NCBI GenBank assembly: GCA_900768035.1
Contig: CAAGBH010000146.1
Location: 1 to 6,630 of the forward strand
Length of the DNA: 6,630 nucleotides
Direction: 5' to 3'
DNA from: Clostridia bacterium
Lineage (GTDB): Bacteria; Bacillota; Clostridia; Oscillospirales; Acutalibacteraceae
Numbering within the stretch: the first letter of the stretch is position 1; every line of letters starts with the position of its first letter. This document shows, piece after piece, positions 5,198-6,630 of this stretch. The translations under genes and the position numbers were made by a program. Below the pieces are notes generated by a model. It was not told the origin of the DNA and ran no database searches. It saw nothing but the letters and a program-made list of their open reading frames with translations.

Positions 5198-6630
5198 TTA
5201 TTCTGCTACAACCTGCTCAGCAAGTTCTTCAACAGTTTCTTCGGTGAAGTCATAATCAGTAGGATTGATTTCTTCACTCTTCATACCTGTACCTGCAGGT
5301 ACGAGTTTACCGATGATAACATTTTCTTTAAGACCAAACAACGGGTCAACTTTACCCTTAATTGCAGCCTCGGTAAGAACACGGGTGGTTTCCTGGAATG
5401 ATGCGGCAGACAAGAAAGATTCTGTAGCCAAAGAAGCCTTTGTGATACCCAAAAGGGTTGCTTTATAGGTTGCCTTGGTAAGACCTTCTTCACCTGCGTC
5501 AATGCGAGCCTGAATAGCAGCATTGGCATCAGCAATTTCCTTATACTCGTAACTTACATTCTGCAAAAGTTCGGTAGAACCTGCATCTGTAACGCAAAGT
5601 TTCTTCATCATCTGACGAACTATAACCTCAATATGCTTATCGTTGATATCAACACCTTGTGTGCGGTAAGCATTTTGAATTTCAGCAATGATATATTCCT
5701 GAACTGCTTCAGGTCCTTGCGCTTCAAGAATATCCTGAGGATATTTAGCACCCGGAATCAACATATCGCCTGCTTTTACGAAATCGCCGTCATTAACGAG
5801 AGGACGGATACCGTAAGGAATGATAACCTTTTCTTCGGTTTTGAGTTCATCATTAGTTATAATAACAACATTGCTCTTCTTTTCTTCTGCTATGCGGACT
5901 GTACCGTCCATCTTAGCAATAAGACCGCAACGCTTAGGACGTCTTGCTTCGAACAGTTCTTCAACTCTCGGCAAACCTTGAGTGATATCTTCTGTAGAAG
6001 CGATACCGCCTGTGTGGAAGGTTCTCATAGTCAACTGTGTACCAGGTTCACCGATAGACTGAGCCGCTACGATACCAACCGCTTCACCTGTTGTAACAGG
6101 TTTGCTTGTTGCAAGGTTGCGTCCGTAACATTTCTTACATACACCGTGATGGCTATGACAGGTAAGAACTGAACGAATTGCGATAGAAGTAATACCAGCA
6201 TTAACAATTTTCTTAGCACCGTCAGAGGTAACCATATCGTCCTTAGACCAGATAACCTCACCTGTTTCAGGATGAATAGCGTCGTTAAGCAAATATCTGC
6301 CCTCAAGACGCTCTTCCAAAGTTTCAAGGATATGATTTCCGTCTTTAATGTCAGTAATTGTTAAGCCTTCTTCGGTTCCGCAATCGTCTTCACGAACGAT
6401 AACGTCTTGTGCAACGTCTACTAAACGACGAGTCAGGTAACCTGAATCGGCTGTTTTTAACGCTGTATCGGCAAGACCTTTACGCGCACCGTGTGTTGAG
6501 ATGAAGTACTCTAATACTGTTAAACCTTCACGGAATGAAGATTTGATTGGTAACTCGATAATACGACCAGCTGGGTTGGCCATCAGACCACGCATACCAG
6601 CAAGCTGCGTAAAGTTCGATGCGTTACCAC
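5198..6630 (-). CDS. rpoC: DNA-directed RNA polymerase subunit beta-prime, C-terminal part (5' end cut by window)
   Basis: The frame stays open to the right edge; the first readable residues are GNASNFTQLAGMRGLMANP, so about 740 N-terminal residues are missing. Numbering from the internal Met at 6595, the bridge-helix segment FREGLTVLEYFISTHGARKG (21-40) is followed by LADTALKTADSGYLTRRLVD (41-60). The second zinc site is complete, with Cys72 (DDCGT), Cys146, Cys153 and Cys156 (CHSHHGVCKKCYG). The trigger loop QSIGEPGTQLTMRTFHTGG (179-197) has its catalytic-region His194. It runs straight into EDITQGLPRVEELFEAR, so the roughly 190-residue insertion found there in E. coli is absent, as usual in Firmicutes. 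The C-terminal SFLSAASFQETTRVLTEAAI and GLKENVIIGKLVPAGTG are canonical. It would follow rpoB upstream, outside the window, and ends at the palindromic terminator. Confidence 0.98.
   Translation of the reverse strand, partial: GNASNFTQLAGMRGLMANPAGRIIELPIKSSFREGLTVLEYFISTHGARKGLADTALKTADSGYLTRRLVDVAQDVIVREDDCGTEEGLTITDIKDGNHILETLEERLEGRYLLNDAIHPETGEVIWSKDDMVTSDGAKKIVNAGITSIAIRSVLTCHSHHGVCKKCYGRNLATSKPVTTGEAVGIVAAQSIGEPGTQLTMRTFHTGGIASTEDITQGLPRVEELFEARRPKRCGLIAKMDGTVRIAEEKKSNVVIITNDELKTEEKVIIPYGIRPLVNDGDFVKAGDMLIPGAKYPQDILEAQGPEAVQEYIIAEIQNAYRTQGVDINDKHIEVIVRQMMKKLCVTDAGSTELLQNVSYEYKEIADANAAIQARIDAGEEGLTKATYKATLLGITKASLATESFLSAASFQETTRVLTEAAIKGKVDPLFGLKENVIIGKLVPAGTGMKSEEINPTDYDFTEETVEELAEQVVAE

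Noticed and set aside
5633..6172. A 179-codon plus-strand open frame opposite rpoC
   Set aside because: It is the antisense shadow of the conserved zinc-site and trigger-loop region of rpoC and resembles no protein family.

Overview
The window reads as ordinary chromosome from a low-GC, strictly anaerobic Firmicute of the class Clostridia, plausibly a gut Oscillospirales/Ruminococcaceae-type organism. The support is AT-rich DNA, strong Shine-Dalgarno sites of the AAAGGAGG type, a rubredoxin gene, a beta-prime RNA polymerase subunit without the large trigger-loop insertion of Proteobacteria, and a U32/DUF3656 protein beside an archaeal-type phosphoglycerate mutase homologue. The genus is inference; no rRNA or tRNA gene is present.

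Layout from left to right. Positions 1-1769 (minus strand) hold a long U32 'peptidase' family protein, cut at the left edge and starting at GTG. A 118-bp divergent spacer carries a near-consensus sigma-A promoter that drives a 403-aa ApgM-like protein (1888-3099, plus). A 307-bp non-coding gap (3100-3406) follows. It holds a cluster of DnaA-box-like 9-mers inside a 12-bp inverted repeat, then AT-rich DNA with one Spo0A-box-like 7-mer and a likely promoter. Next on the plus strand come a hemolysin III/PAQR-like membrane protein (3407-4087) and a 52-aa rubredoxin (4132-4290), closed by a clear hairpin terminator (4291-4320). A DegV fatty-acid-binding protein (4349-5170) follows. It converges on rpoC (minus, cut at the right edge), and a perfect 30-nt palindrome between their stop codons is probably a shared terminator.

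The genes do not form one pathway. The U32 protein is probably an RNA-hydroxylation factor, and ApgM acts in glycolysis or possibly in threonine synthesis. HlyIII and DegV both belong to lipid/membrane-related families, rubredoxin is an electron carrier, and RpoC is the transcription core. I see no mobile element, CRISPR array, RNA gene or evident new defence or biosynthetic system. The part most worth a second look is the 3181-3282 intergenic DnaA-box cluster with its nested inverted repeats. Gene orientation argues against it being the replication origin itself.
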